Part shown: positions 43,901 to 52,031 of the stretch, piece by piece
How the letters are laid out: each line of letters begins with the position of its first letter
Numbering within the stretch: position 1 is the stretch's first letter
From: Prorocentrum cordatum
Lineage: Eukaryota; Sar; Dinophyceae; Prorocentrales; Prorocentraceae
NCBI GenBank assembly: GCA_963575745.1
Contig: CAUYUJ010014002.1
Coordinates: 1,161,916 to 1,225,915 of the forward strand
Reading direction: 5' to 3'
DNA length: 64,000 nucleotides
The notes under the pieces: model-generated
What the model saw: only the letters and a program-made list of their open reading frames with translations
What the model was told of the DNA's origin: nothing
The model's database searches: none
Position numbers and translations under genes: made by a program

Positions 43901-44906
43901 CCTCTCGTACCTGGCTCAGTTCTACTTCATCGTGCCCGCCATCTGGAAGGTCGAGTTCACCTCCCTGCACCGCCTGCTGCGACTGCCACCGTCTTCCATG
44001 CGCAAGGCGGACATCCTCTCGATGAGCGCGTGGTGTGGCTCGCCGGCGCCGATTGGCCTCTTCCCGTACACGATCGCCGCGATGATGCGTTCTGCGGAGA
44101 ACACGGTGAGGGGCTGGGAGGTGCACCTCCGCCACCTACATGAAGCTGCAGTGGAACACGTACCACTGACCGATGTGATCAAGGGCAATTGGTCCCCACC
44201 GTGGTGGCGTACGAGAAGGGCGATCGTGCAGAACTACGCCATGGTCTCGGACTCCCTCGACATGCTCGACATCCCCAGGCCGACGCTGGACTCGCTCTCG
44301 ATCCCGATCCCGCGCAGGTGCATCTTGAAGGCGAAGACGGCGATGCTCCTGGAAGCGAAGAACGCGGCCGCTGCCACCCCTGCCAGGAAGCCCAAGCGCC
44401 AAGCCGCGGCTGCTGCAGCGCTCCGTGGCACGCTGTACCCTGAGGACCTCGTCGCCATCATCCACCGCCGGCTCCGCAGGTGGGGGATCGACTGCCCGCT
44501 GCCCGTCCTGCGTGAGAGATGGCCTCCGCTGCGCTGCAAGCTGACGGAGGTCCGCCCAGCTTGGATGTGGTCGTGGCTGCGCACGGCGGTCAACGGCTGG
44601 ACCACCTCGCGTCGCATGGGCGCCGTCATCGACGCTCGCCAGTGCATCTTCGGCTGCGACGGTGAGGACGCGCTGGAGCACTACGTTCTCTGCCCGACCC
44701 TGCGGGCGATGGCCGCGGGCGATGGGGGTGCCGACGCCATCGGCAGTGGCCTGGAGCTCCTCGGGCTCGGCGACGAGCTGTACCACACGAAGCGGTCCCA
44801 CGTGGACTGCATCTTCACCATCGGCCTCATGTGCCAGTGCTCCAATGGCGATGTAAATGGTATGGACGGTGATCCACTGTTTGGCCTCTTCATGTGGCTT
44901 TTTTAG
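40968..44906 (+). CDS. LINE ORF2: APE-type endonuclease and reverse transcriptase
   Basis: ORF2 nicks target DNA and primes reverse transcription there. From the ATG at 40968 it has 1312 residues; the frame is open back to the ATG at 39348. Endonuclease signatures: WNARG (4-8), VQEVHG (36-41), GDFN (237-240), STIDR (299-303) and SDH (335-337), which supply the expected Asn, Glu, Asp/Asn and Asp-His. Residues about 82-170 are Ser/Pro/Arg-rich and do not look like the family. Reverse transcriptase spans about 620-935: GPDQLTYAAW, LSLKNCDAKLIA, QKGFTAGR (715), FDFRQAF with catalytic Asp755, GIMQGCPLSG (816-825), CADD with Asp854-855 (usually YADD or FADD), and YLGTYLG (928). A CCHC finger (C-X3-C-X7-H-X3-C, 1226-1242) lies near the C-terminus. 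There are no internal stops, so the copy may be active or young. Confidence 0.85.
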   Translation: MVVWNARGLLHSDARLRRRKQALLASYMKVNAIIAVQEVHGSEDALRIFLQAQPQKYMSFLSPGPTAAVGGVAFLVPRIIDECPRAEGPRAESLGCRGASPREGSHARAAPPAASLPTQDPWSSSRTSSSPSATSRSTNRSSSRSPPPTPTTKPIYTRSSSRNATPALPSYSFVSVAAGRAALLTITDSTGKYSMQIFNIHNYDLKPREFSAIQRTWSSGLAWARRDSLHRVFLAVGDFNIASRPPVSQRAPSDATAWRLRPDNRCQLRQPAWRRLFAAALEIESQWPTHYDKSCKQLSTIDRIFVGIDAHAMLSVSTILTTARDAMELSEAGISDHAPLVLQITAARHAPRDEQPIPTHLFSHKKYPEAYSLMLAHCSLEGETAEGRWRAAKQCMKLAARRVRDEQLRTNFSLLVKDSTAETSYMGFKSAARAVWRQDAVLAGRLLDSCPALATHLKVTDGTVHIVDTNSFATNFDAIAERVHSMRRQVAEAAARTANVRDSAAWRRVERKAARHAQLWVPWRRRMILSGLRVDSTPCAAKDSQVAQHVVSDPAGMKTIVANYWGEIFAKMPNAEQLKTMDSFLDKHAPRHPVVELPQPALHNLERAVSRAPPSAAGPDQLTYAAWRRSPGALQHLHGLMETIFNDGVAPLDLNWSIFICVPKGTEEDDVPDSCTRTASTVRTLSLKNCDAKLIAACADRGLQPIATSSTSPEQKGFTAGRRFVDHIPFLDAECRREGLLPDAAAPRPMFLSFDFRQAFPSLFREVIEKVLPRYGIPLGFRNVIMALYSNFLAFSSFRAEGTSAELVPLFALMCGIMQGCPLSGTVWCLAMDAPIRALLAAIAEHGSLTACADDLGMLIKNAVALPSIDRTFVSIEFAFNLQLALHKCVLVPLWEEITDNTLQNVKSFLAGAVPRWSGFRIDSSAKYLGTYLGPGVTDFGIWKAAAGKWWSRCWELARTGMATSLAARAYNINALPCLSYLAQFYFIVPAIWKVEFTSLHRLLRLPPSSMRKADILSMSAWCGSPAPIGLFPYTIAAMMRSAENTVRGWEVHLRHLHEAAVEHVPLTDVIKGNWSPPWWRTRRAIVQNYAMVSDSLDMLDIPRPTLDSLSIPIPRRCILKAKTAMLLEAKNAAAATPARKPKRQAAAAAALRGTLYPEDLVAIIHRRLRRWGIDCPLPVLRERWPPLRCKLTEVRPAWMWSWLRTAVNGWTTSRRMGAVIDARQCIFGCDGEDALEHYVLCPTLRAMAAGDGGADAIGSGLELLGLGDELYHTKRSHVDCIFTIGLMCQCSNGDVNGMDGDPLFGLFMWLF

Positions 44907-45186
44907 GTTTTTTTTTATTCTACTGAATATTCGCCTTCAGACTATTTTATGGTGTCGTCAGATTCCCGTACTTAGTCCCTTATCCGTATAGACTTTAGTA
45001 GTTTGGGTTATCTCTTTATAATTTTTGGCTGTAACCAGAATATTCTGGTGTTCTTTTGCAGTTATAGGCTTGTTTTTAAGGCAGTTTGAGTGGGGAGTCG
45101 ACCGCGGGCCTCGCGTGAGGTTGGCCGCGTTCCATTCGCATGCGGCTTAGGCGTGGTTGAAGGGCCAACCGGCCCGCCGTGCTCGT
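44907..45186 (+). other. LINE 3' untranslated region
   Basis: T-rich sequence starts directly after the ORF2 stop (a ten-base T run at about 44910) and continues to about 45080; it is the most AT-rich stretch nearby. GC-rich sequence follows up to the right (TCC)n tract. AACCAGAATATTCTGGT at about 45035-45051 is a hairpin-forming palindrome that could act in template recognition. Confidence 0.5.
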
Positions 45187-45447
45187 GCCCTCCTCCTCCT
45201 CCTCCTCCTCTCCTCCTCAATCTCTTTTTAATTCAGTGCCTCGGCTGCTGCCTTTGGTGCTCGTGTCGTCGGGAAGGACGGCGGAAGAGGAGGAGGAGGC
45301 GGGGAGGAGGAGGGAGGAGAGGAGGCGAGGAGTCGCAGGAGGAGGGCGGAGGAGGAGGAGGAGGAGGGGAGGAGGCGGAGGAGGTGGAGGAGAAGGGGAG
45401 GAGGAGGAGGAGGAGGAGGAGGAGGAGGAGGAGGAGGAGGAGGAGCC
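45187..45447. repeat. (TCC)n then (GGA)n tracts
   Basis: A (TCC)n run at 45187-45215 is followed after about 60 bp by a purine tract (45280-45445) of GGA/GGC. The first may be the right half of the microsatellite that received the LINE. Confidence 0.85.
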
Positions 45448-46106
45448 CGCAGCCTGGACCCGTCGGAGGTCTGGGTCGGGCGGCGCGCCGCCGAGGAGAG
45501 CGTGGCCGTGCTCACGCCCTACAGCGCCCAGCGGGAGCTCCTCGCCCGCGCCCTCCACGGCAGGGGCACGGCGCAGAGGGCCCGCAGGTGGTATGAGCGG
45601 GCCGCGCTCCTGCTGCAGGGCCTGGACCCCGCGGAGGAGGAGCGCGGCCAGTGTTTCCCCTCAGTCCCCTCGACCACACTCACATAAGGGTGACCTTTCG
45701 CCGGAGTGGCCTATGGTGCGGGCACATTGGGGTCCCCCGATTACCGAACTCGATGCGGTAGTAGCGTCCTGCGCGCTTGTGTTTGGCCCTCCCGCGGCCC
45801 CCGCAAATCCGCGCACCAAAGGTCACTCTTACCGAGGGTCACTCTTGCGTGTAGCCGATCCCCGAGTTCCGCCCGGAAAGTTTGGCCGCTCAGAAGAGGG
45901 GAAACTTTGGGATACACCCCAAGGGGGCTGTTCGGACGCACCCCTTAACGAGGACGGATGGTCCCCCATCGTACATCCCAGAGTTGGGCCTTAAATTTCT
46001 GGTCCATTCGAAAATCCGACGAAGCCTGATATAGGGGTCGACATATCCCCTGTTAAAGGAGCCGCACCCGCGTGTCCTCACCGTCGACGGCTTCCAGGGC
46101 TGCGAG
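45448..46106 (+). pseudogene. UPF1-like superfamily 1 helicase fragment (two exon-like pieces)
   Basis: Two segments carry conserved motifs of the second RecA-like domain of UPF1/SEN1-type RNA/DNA helicases. The first (45448-45651) reads SLDPSEVWVGRRAAEESVAV and LTPYSAQRELLARALHG, matching motif IV (TPYxxQ). The second (about 46059-46106) reads PHPRVLTVDGFQGCE, matching motif V (VDxFQGxE), and is followed by GT at 46107. About 400 bp of non-coding sequence separates them like an intron, although the left boundary (CAG/TGTTTCC) is not canonical. Walker A and B and the motif VI (ALTRA) exon are not seen in this window. It is either the middle of a larger gene with widely spaced exons or a remnant; the LINE and its flanking triplet tracts lie directly upstream. 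Confidence 0.5.
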
Positions 46107-46795
46107 GTCCGAAGGACAGAACCATATTTACAAACATCAGATCTGCGGAGGGGGAAGGTGTACGGACACCGCTGCCCTTCCCTCGTCGCCACGGCTGGCT
46201 TCGCTTCGAAGTCCTGGTCAGAACGCTCCCTACAGTCAGGTGAATGATTGGTGGTGAAAGTTCTGACGCATGTTGTGCGAGGGGCGGTGGTTTCAGCAGG
46301 AACCACTGTCCCTCGTTAAACTTCGGTGCTGGAGTCTACGCCGCGGGCTGCTGGAACCACCTTCCTTCCCCCGTAAAATTAGAGTGCTGGAGCCCATCTG
46401 TCTTGTAGGCATGCGCTGCTGGAGCGTAACTATACAGCGCTGGAGCCACACCCCGCATATGGTTTTGAAGGACAGGTGCGTATGCGGGCCGAGAGACTTT
46501 GCTCTTGAGCCCGAGATGTCGGAAGCGCCGCGCCGTTCAAGTGAACGGATGTATGTTGCGCTCGCTTCGGATCCGGGCGTGCCACATGTTCTGGGATGAG
46601 ATGCGGAAGTTGGCGGGGCCCGCCGCGGCGTTTGAGCAACCGCATGTTATGGGAGGAGCTTGTGTGATGGTCAGGCCCGCTGTGGCGCTCGAGCACCCAC
46701 ATGGTATGGGAGGGGTTGGAGGAGGTGGCTGGGCCCGCTGTGGCGCTCGAGCTTTCGACCTTGACACTTGATTTGGCTTCGTCCGCCTCGTCCTC
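46107..46795. repeat. GCTGGAGC and ~58-bp short repeats
   Basis: GCTGCTGGAGC-like units recur irregularly at 46325-46450. GGCCCGC(T/C)GTGGCGCTCGAG-like units start at about 46617, 46674 and 46732, a ~58-bp step. No gene is seen. Confidence 0.6.
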
Positions 46796-47075
46796 CCTCC
46801 TCCTCCTCCTCCTCCTTCTCCTCCTCCTCCTCTTCTTCTTCCTCTTCCCACTCGTCCTCCACCCCCTCCCGCCTCCCGTCTTCTCCCCCCTCCTGCCTCT
46901 TCCCTCCGCCTCACTCCTTCCTCCTCCTCCTCCTCCTCCTCCTCTTCCCTCCTCCCCCCCTCCCCCTCCTCCTCCATTCGTCCTCCGATATCCCCCTTTC
47001 ACCTCTGTCCCCCTCTTTCCTCCTCTCCCCTTCCCTTGCCTCCTCCCTCCTCCCCTCTCCTTCCTCTTCACCCTA
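46796..47075. repeat. Pyrimidine tract (CTC/CTT)n
   Basis: Almost pure C/T on the plus strand, with TCC triplets as the main unit. The poly-Ser/Leu/Pro open frames across it come from the repeat. Confidence 0.9.
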
Positions 47076-47489
47076 GGGAAACCCTTCCCCCGTATAATCA
47101 TAGCATCCGTCTGCAGGGCCACTGCTCCGTGGATCGTGGATAACATGATGCCCCACGTGCAGTGCCCCGTGGATCCAATGTCCTGTGGGTCCAGGCTACA
47201 CATTATTTTTTACAGGTTTACTTCAACAGAAACCTTGCTTTCTTACACACGTGAAACTGGATCCGCGCAACATAGAAATATGATCTACGAACCCGCTACA
47301 CAGCTACACACAGAAAAGGGTTCCGATTGAGTCTGTTGTCATATTTTATTCCGGAAGGAAGACATTTTCGGCCTGAAGATGCAGGTTGGGGGAGGGAAGG
47401 GCGGCCAGGGGGGCGGCGGTCCTAGCATTGTAATCACACTTCGTTCCCAAACGGGGCCAGTTCGCACGCGCTGGTGCGCTTGCTGTTTG
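47076..47489. other. Unassigned region
   Basis: A short inverted theme CCCCACGTGCAGTGCCCCGT/GTGGATC is seen near 47105-47180. No gene is recognised. Confidence 0.3.
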
Positions 47490-47965
47490 TCGGTCCGTCG
47501 GTCAGGTCGGTCGGTCGGTCGGTCGTCGCCGCTCATCGTGGTCTCGGTCGGTCGTCGGTCGTCGGGCGTCGATCCTCGGTCGGTCGGTCGGTCGGTCTGA
47601 TCGTCGGTCGGTCGGTTCGTCGTCGTCTCGGTCGGTCGGTCGGTCAGCCCAGTCGTCGATCGTCGGTCCGTGGGTCGGTCGGTCGGTCCGTCGGTCGTCG
47701 TCGTCTCGGTCGATCCATCGGTCGGTCGGTCACTCGGTCGGTCGGTCGTCGTCGGTCGTAGGTTCTGGGTCGGTCGGTCAGTGTGTCGGTCGTCGTCGGT
47801 TGTCGTCGTCGTCGTCGTCGTCGTCATCATCGTCGTCGTTTTCGTCGTCGTCGCCTCGGTCGGTCGGTCAGTTTGTTGGTCGTCGTCGTTTTTGTTGTTC
47901 GCCGTAGTCTCGGTCGGTCGATCCGTCGGCTTGTCGGACGGTCGTCGTTGTCGGTCGGTGCTCGA
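47490..47965. repeat. GGTCGGTC/GTCGTC minisatellite
   Basis: A mixture of GGTC tetramers and GTC triplets runs for about 475 bp. The mixture is irregular, so the Arg/Ser/Val-rich and Asp/Arg/Pro/Thr-rich frames on the two strands are by-products. Confidence 0.95.
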
Positions 47966-48092
47966 AACATGACACAAGTCCTAAAACGCCTCCGATTCGG
48001 GCCTCTGCAGTTTAGAATTTTACGACCAGCAGTACTCACCTGACTGTAGGAGAGGTCCACGGAGTAACGGTATCGGTACCTTTTTGACCCCC

Positions 48093-48192
48093 NNNNNNNN
48101 NNNNNNNNNNNNNNNNNNNNNNNNNNNNNNNNNNNNNNNNNNNNNNNNNNNNNNNNNNNNNNNNNNNNNNNNNNNNNNNNNNNNNNNNNNNN
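48093..48192. other. Assembly gap (100 N)
   Basis: Exactly 100 N, the usual placeholder for a gap of unknown size. The sequence to the right starts inside a 9-bp minisatellite, which probably stopped the assembly. Confidence 1.
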
Positions 48193-48868
48193 GTGCGCCA
48201 CGCTTGCCAGGCGCGCCACGTGCGCCAGGCACCCCTGGGGCCCGAGCATGCCAGGCACGCGCGCCTGGTGCGCCGGATGCGCCACGTGCTCCGCGTGCGC
48301 CAGGTGTGCCGCATACTCCAGCCGCGCCAGATGCACCACTTTCGGGGCACGTGCAAAGTGTGTCAGATGCGCCTGCGCACGTGACAGCACACATCAGGCA
48401 ACATGTTGGCCCCCACCACCCTTGTCAAACACCAATACCATCATTGTGTCTGGTGGGCCTGCACACATCAGGCCATACACCACCATCCCCGCCATCCCAG
48501 TCAAAAACCACTTGACAGTGATCGCGGGGTGGCCGCGCACTATCCAGATGTAGCCGCGAAGGAATTTTGTATTGTTTGTTGTTCGGGATGGTGGCCCTGC
48601 GCACAGCAGGGAATATGCTGACACCCCCGCCGTCCCTGTCAAAAACAATACGAAGTGCTCGCGGGCCTCACGAACATTTCTCAAGATTTTGCCCCAAAGT
48701 GTACTTTGTATTGTTTTTTGGTAGGGATGATGGTGGGGGGCCGCATCGGGTTGGCCGCGCATGCTCCAAATGTGGAGGCAGAGTGCGTGTTGTATGGTTT
48801 CTTGACACGGATGGTGGGGAGGAGCATGGTTCTTGGTTGGCCGCCGGTCGCCTGGGGGAGGGGAGGTA
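48193..48868. repeat. Diverged duplication, copy 1, with 9-bp minisatellite
   Basis: From the gap, GTGCGCCAG/GCGCGCCACG nonamers run to about 48345. GGCACGTGCAAAGTGTGTCA, then CCCCCACCACCCTTGTC and two ~150-bp sub-repeats (GCGCACAGCAGG, CCCGCCGTCCCTGTCAAAAA) follow. The same order recurs at 49265-49870. The nonamers yield Gly-Ala-Pro collagen-like translations, which I do not regard as protein. Confidence 0.8.
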
Positions 48869-49118
48869 TCGGGAGCCTTGAGACGGGGGTCAATGCAAAC
48901 GGGGGTCAGCCACGGCGCCGGATCCTGCAGGATCCTGCAAAGACCCCCTCTGGCTGACCCGGGTCAGGGAGCCGCTCGTGGCCGCGAGGCGGCCACGCGT
49001 ATTGGCTGACCCGGGTTTGCGAAGACCTGCGTTGCAGTTTTTTTTTCCTGCATTGCAGTTTTTGGTTTCCCGCTGACCCGGGTCTGTATTGACCCGGGTC
49101 AGAAGATCCCCGAAGGTA
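48864..49118. mobile_element. MITE-like inverted-repeat transposon M1, copy 1
   Basis: A 245-bp element (48869-49113) lies between direct repeats AGGTA (48864-48868 and 49114-49118). Its ends are imperfect inverted repeats, 31 of 43 positions matching: the left starts TCGGGAGCC and contains GACGGGGGTCAATGCAAAC; the right, complemented, starts TCGGGGATC and contains GACCCGGGTCAATACAGAC. Inside are GGATCCTGCAGGATCCTGCA and two TTGCAGTTTTT blocks. It has no open frame of note. Copy 2 is at 57241-57473. The exact flanking duplication at both sites shows real transposition. Confidence 0.9.
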
Positions 49119-49264
49119 TATCAATAAGGGAACGGTGATCAAGACACCCTCCCCGCCCGCAAGCCGTCTTTCTCAGTCCCACCCGCCCTCCCAAAAGATA
49201 AGTAGCATCCGAACCGCAGCGTGTTCAGCGTTAGTCTTTGGGTGGGCAGTCAATGGGAACCAAA
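49119..49264. other. Spacer
   Basis: No feature recognised. Confidence 0.3.
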
Positions 49265-49870
49265 ACAACCCACATGTGCGCAACGCGGGCGCCAAGCGTG
49301 CCAGGCGCGCCACGCGCGCCAGGTGCGCCAGGCACCCCTGTAGCCCAAGCGTGCCGGGCACGCCTGGTGCGCCAGGTGCGCCGCGTGATCCGCGTGCGCC
49401 ATGTGTGCCGCATGCTCCAGGTGCGCAACGTTCGGGGCACGCGCAGAGCGTACCAGGTGCGCCAGCGCTCGTGGCAGTACACATCGGGAAACGTGTCGGC
49501 CCCCACCACCCTTGTCGAAACCCAGGGCGCAATCGCAGCGGGGTGGCCGTAGTAGCGTCTGGTTGGCCTGCGCATGGCAGGCAATATGCCAGCACCCCCG
49601 CCGTCCAGTCAAGAACCAATGCACAGTGATCGCGGGGCTCCCGCGCATGATCCAGATGTTGCCTCGGAGTGCATGTTGCTGTTTGGTTTTTGAGAGGGAG
49701 ACTGGCCCTGCGCGCAGCAGGCAATGTGGGGGCACCCCGCCGTCCCGGTCAACAAGCACAACATAAAGTGCTCGCGGCCCACCCGATCATGACTCAAGAT
49801 TTTGCTCCAAGGTGACTTTGCATTTTTGTCAGGGATGGTGGGGGGGGGATCTTCATTGGTCCTGGTTGGC
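49265..49870. repeat. Diverged duplication, copy 2
   Basis: Matches 48193-48868 in order and content (nonamer minisatellite at about 49275-49450, GGCACGCGCAGAGCGTACCA, CCCCCACCACCCTTGTC, CCCGCCGTCC-GTCAA) with many substitutions and short indels. The M1 element lies in the interval between the copies. Confidence 0.8.
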
Positions 49871-50460
49871 TGCCGGCCACCTGGGAAAGGGGGTGCTCAT
49901 TAATAGGGAACAGTGATGAACCCCTCCCAGGAGGGGAAGAAAGGAGGTTGGAATAGGAAACGCTCCAAATCACTCACGTCCAGAGGGCTGGTGGGATTCC
50001 ACAGTGCGGGCCACATGCGCGCCGCAGTGCGCGCATGTCAAAGCCGCCCAAAAATGCCATTGGTGCTTGAACCATTTCAAAACGCAGCTATTCAAGCATT
50101 GTCAATACCTGTTGCTTGTTCAACCGAATGTTGCCAGGTCGCGCAATCGCTGAAACCATGATGGAGCCAGCGGTGCGCGTCGATTCTGCTAATCGAGAGC
50201 ACGGGGACCACACGCGCGCGCGAATGCCAGACATATCCAACCACCACTGCGCACCCACGTACTCTCTCAACCAGTACTATGCGATCCACACTCGCGCGCG
50301 TTTCCGTGCGCGCGTCGAAATCATTCCAACACAAACGGTCTTCTAAGCATTTCAACGCGGAGGCGGTCAAACATATATGAAAGCCCAACGTTGTTTAAAT
50401 AACCGTCCTGGTATAAATTCTGAAGTTCTGCTCGCGCGCGCTTCCTCATCATCCTCACCA
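49871..50460. other. Unassigned region
   Basis: CGCGCGCG-containing unique sequence; no gene recognised. Confidence 0.35.
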
Positions 50461-50521
50461 CCACCATCGCCATCTTCATCGCCAGCGTCACCATTTACAC
50501 CATCGTTCTCATCATCGTCAA

Positions 50522-50577
<56 letters not shown>

Positions 50578-50632
50578 CCACAATCACCATCAGCGTCATC
50601 ATCATCGTCGTCGCCATTGTCGTCGCTCGGTT
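50461..50632. repeat. (ATC/ACC)n microsatellite
   Basis: ATC triplets with ACC and GTC variants; a pure block covers about 50519-50577. Confidence 0.95.
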
Positions 50633-51099
50633 GAATTTGCCATCAAGTTTCGGGTGGGCGCGTGGGATGGTTGTACGAGCATTGGAGATGGTCACGCGTG
50701 GATGCCAGCACGATGAATTGCGCAACAATGCTTTAACCTCCAGGGTACAATCACTCATTGTTTGGGGGGCACGCTGGAAACCATACCATACGTTTTGAGT
50801 GTTCCCCAGCTCACCCCAGCCGCAAGACACCTCTGTGTGTGAGGTCTTCTCTGGTCCAGAAACGCGGACTGGGTTGTCGAGATCCAAGAAATGAATGCTC
50901 ATCCAATTTCTGCATCGCCTTCGCCTCCACGTCTCTCGGTATCACCACCTCATCCTTCCTGCTCCACCTCATACTAATTTCGTCTTCCCTCCTCCCTCTT
51001 GAAACATCTTCCCCGAGAGCTGTCCCAGAGCGTGTTTTGGCAAGGATCTCGATGCGAATGCAGCTATGGCCACGAGAGGGACCCACCAAGGCCCTAAAA
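50633..51099. other. Unassigned region
   Basis: No repeat or protein signature is recognised. Confidence 0.3.
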
Positions 51100-51345
51100 G
51101 ACAGGAGGGGGGAGGAGGAGGAGGAGGAGGAGGAGGAGGAGGAGGAGGTCGCCCCCTTCCGTCGCCGCCGAATGCGGCCTCGCCCTTTCAAGGGACCAGA
51201 CCTCCGACGCCACTTTATCTTCGTGGCGTGAGAGGAGGAGGAGGATGGAGGGAGGAGGAGGAGGAGGAAGAGGAGCGGGAGAAGGAGCAGTAGGAGAAGG
51301 AGGAGGAGGAGGAAGGCGAGGCGGAGGAGGAGGAGGCCGAACCTT
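51100..51345. repeat. (GGA)n purine tracts
   Basis: Two GGA/GAG tracts (about 51106-51150 and 51228-51345) separated by about 80 bp of mixed sequence. Confidence 0.9.
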
Positions 51346-51454
51346 TCGACCCCGCCCCAGAGAAGCTTCTTGTTCTTCCCGGGGCGCCTTCGCAGGAGGG
51401 CCCTCGACCGAATCTCGGGGGCGACGCCGAGAGGGTTGATGTTGCGGGTGGGTG

Positions 51455-51790
51455 GGTCGAAGACATGGCCGGGGCCAGATTTCCGTACCAGATCACATGG
51501 CCCTTTTTTCTGTTTGTTCCTTCTTCTTCTTCTTCTTCTTCTTCTTGGCATTGTTAGTATTAGTATTATTCCTCCTCTTCGTACTAGTATCCCTTTGTTT
51601 CTTCTTATTGATATCATTCCTCTTCGTCTTCTTCTTCTTCTTCTTCCAAGGCGTCCCTTACCCCCCCCCTCGTCCGCGCAGGTGCCTCGGGCCACGATTT
51701 GCAAACCCACTGCTTGGACGCCCCCCTCTTGGACGCCAGCCCACTTCCTGGACGCCCCCCCCCTCTTGGACGCCCCCCCTCCTGGGGCGC
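51455..51790. repeat. Dispersed repeat, copy 1, with TTC microsatellite
   Basis: ACATGGCCGGGGCCAGATTT, then ATGGCCCTTTTTTCT, then CACGATTTGCAAACCCA and CTTGGACGCCCCCCTCTTGG can each be aligned with 56225-56385 (ATGGCGGGGGCCATGATATT, ATGGCGCCTCTTCTTG, ATGATTTGCACCCCCCC, CTTGGACCCCCCCCTCTTGG). Here a (TTC)n block and AT-rich sequence are inserted at 51520-51655. Confidence 0.65.
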
Positions 51791-52031
51791 CCGCGAGAAG
51801 CGTTGCCGCACGTGCGTCTGCCTGTCGCTGCCCCGTGACGTGCGACAGAGTGATCAGCAAGCGCGGCAGGCCTCGGACGTCGAGGCCTCGCGCTTGGCGC
51901 TGGCGCTGTGGATGTGCGGGGGCTGCGTGGACGGGGAGCTGCGCAGGACGGGCGGTGCGAAGGTGAACCAGCGTGGACTGCAGCAGCCCGCAGAGAAGGA
52001 GCAGATGCCGTTACCGCTGCCCGTCCCGTAG
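51790..52031 (+). CDS. Possible terminal exon, unknown product
   Basis: A plus-strand frame ending in TAG at 52029-52031 encodes about 80 residues of protein-like composition after the CTTGGACGCC repeats: EKRCRTCVCLSLPRDVRQSD, QASDVEASRLALALWMCGGC and VNQRGLQQPAEKEQMPLPLP. It has clustered Cys residues but no known finger pattern. No ATG is placed at the left, so a terminal exon is the likeliest form. The family is not recognised. Confidence 0.3.

Larger units (their letters stand above)
39324..45186 (+). mobile_element. Full-length LINE-type (non-LTR) retrotransposon
   Basis: The element begins with the spliced-leader sequence. It carries ORF1 (39497-40906) and ORF2 (40968-44906) and a 3' untranslated region that is T-rich to about 45080 and GC-rich to about 45186. 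A (TCC)n tract lies on both outer sides (39180-39323 and about 45187-45215), so insertion into a microsatellite is likely and would hide any target-site duplication. There is no poly-A tail. The two-ORF plan with an APE-type endonuclease, reverse transcriptase and a C-terminal CCHC finger is that of L1-like LINEs. The right boundary is inferred. Confidence 0.75.

Noticed and set aside
48193-49460. Collagen-like Gly-Ala-Pro frames
   Set aside because: Produced by a 9-bp minisatellite next to an assembly gap; no signal peptide or domain.
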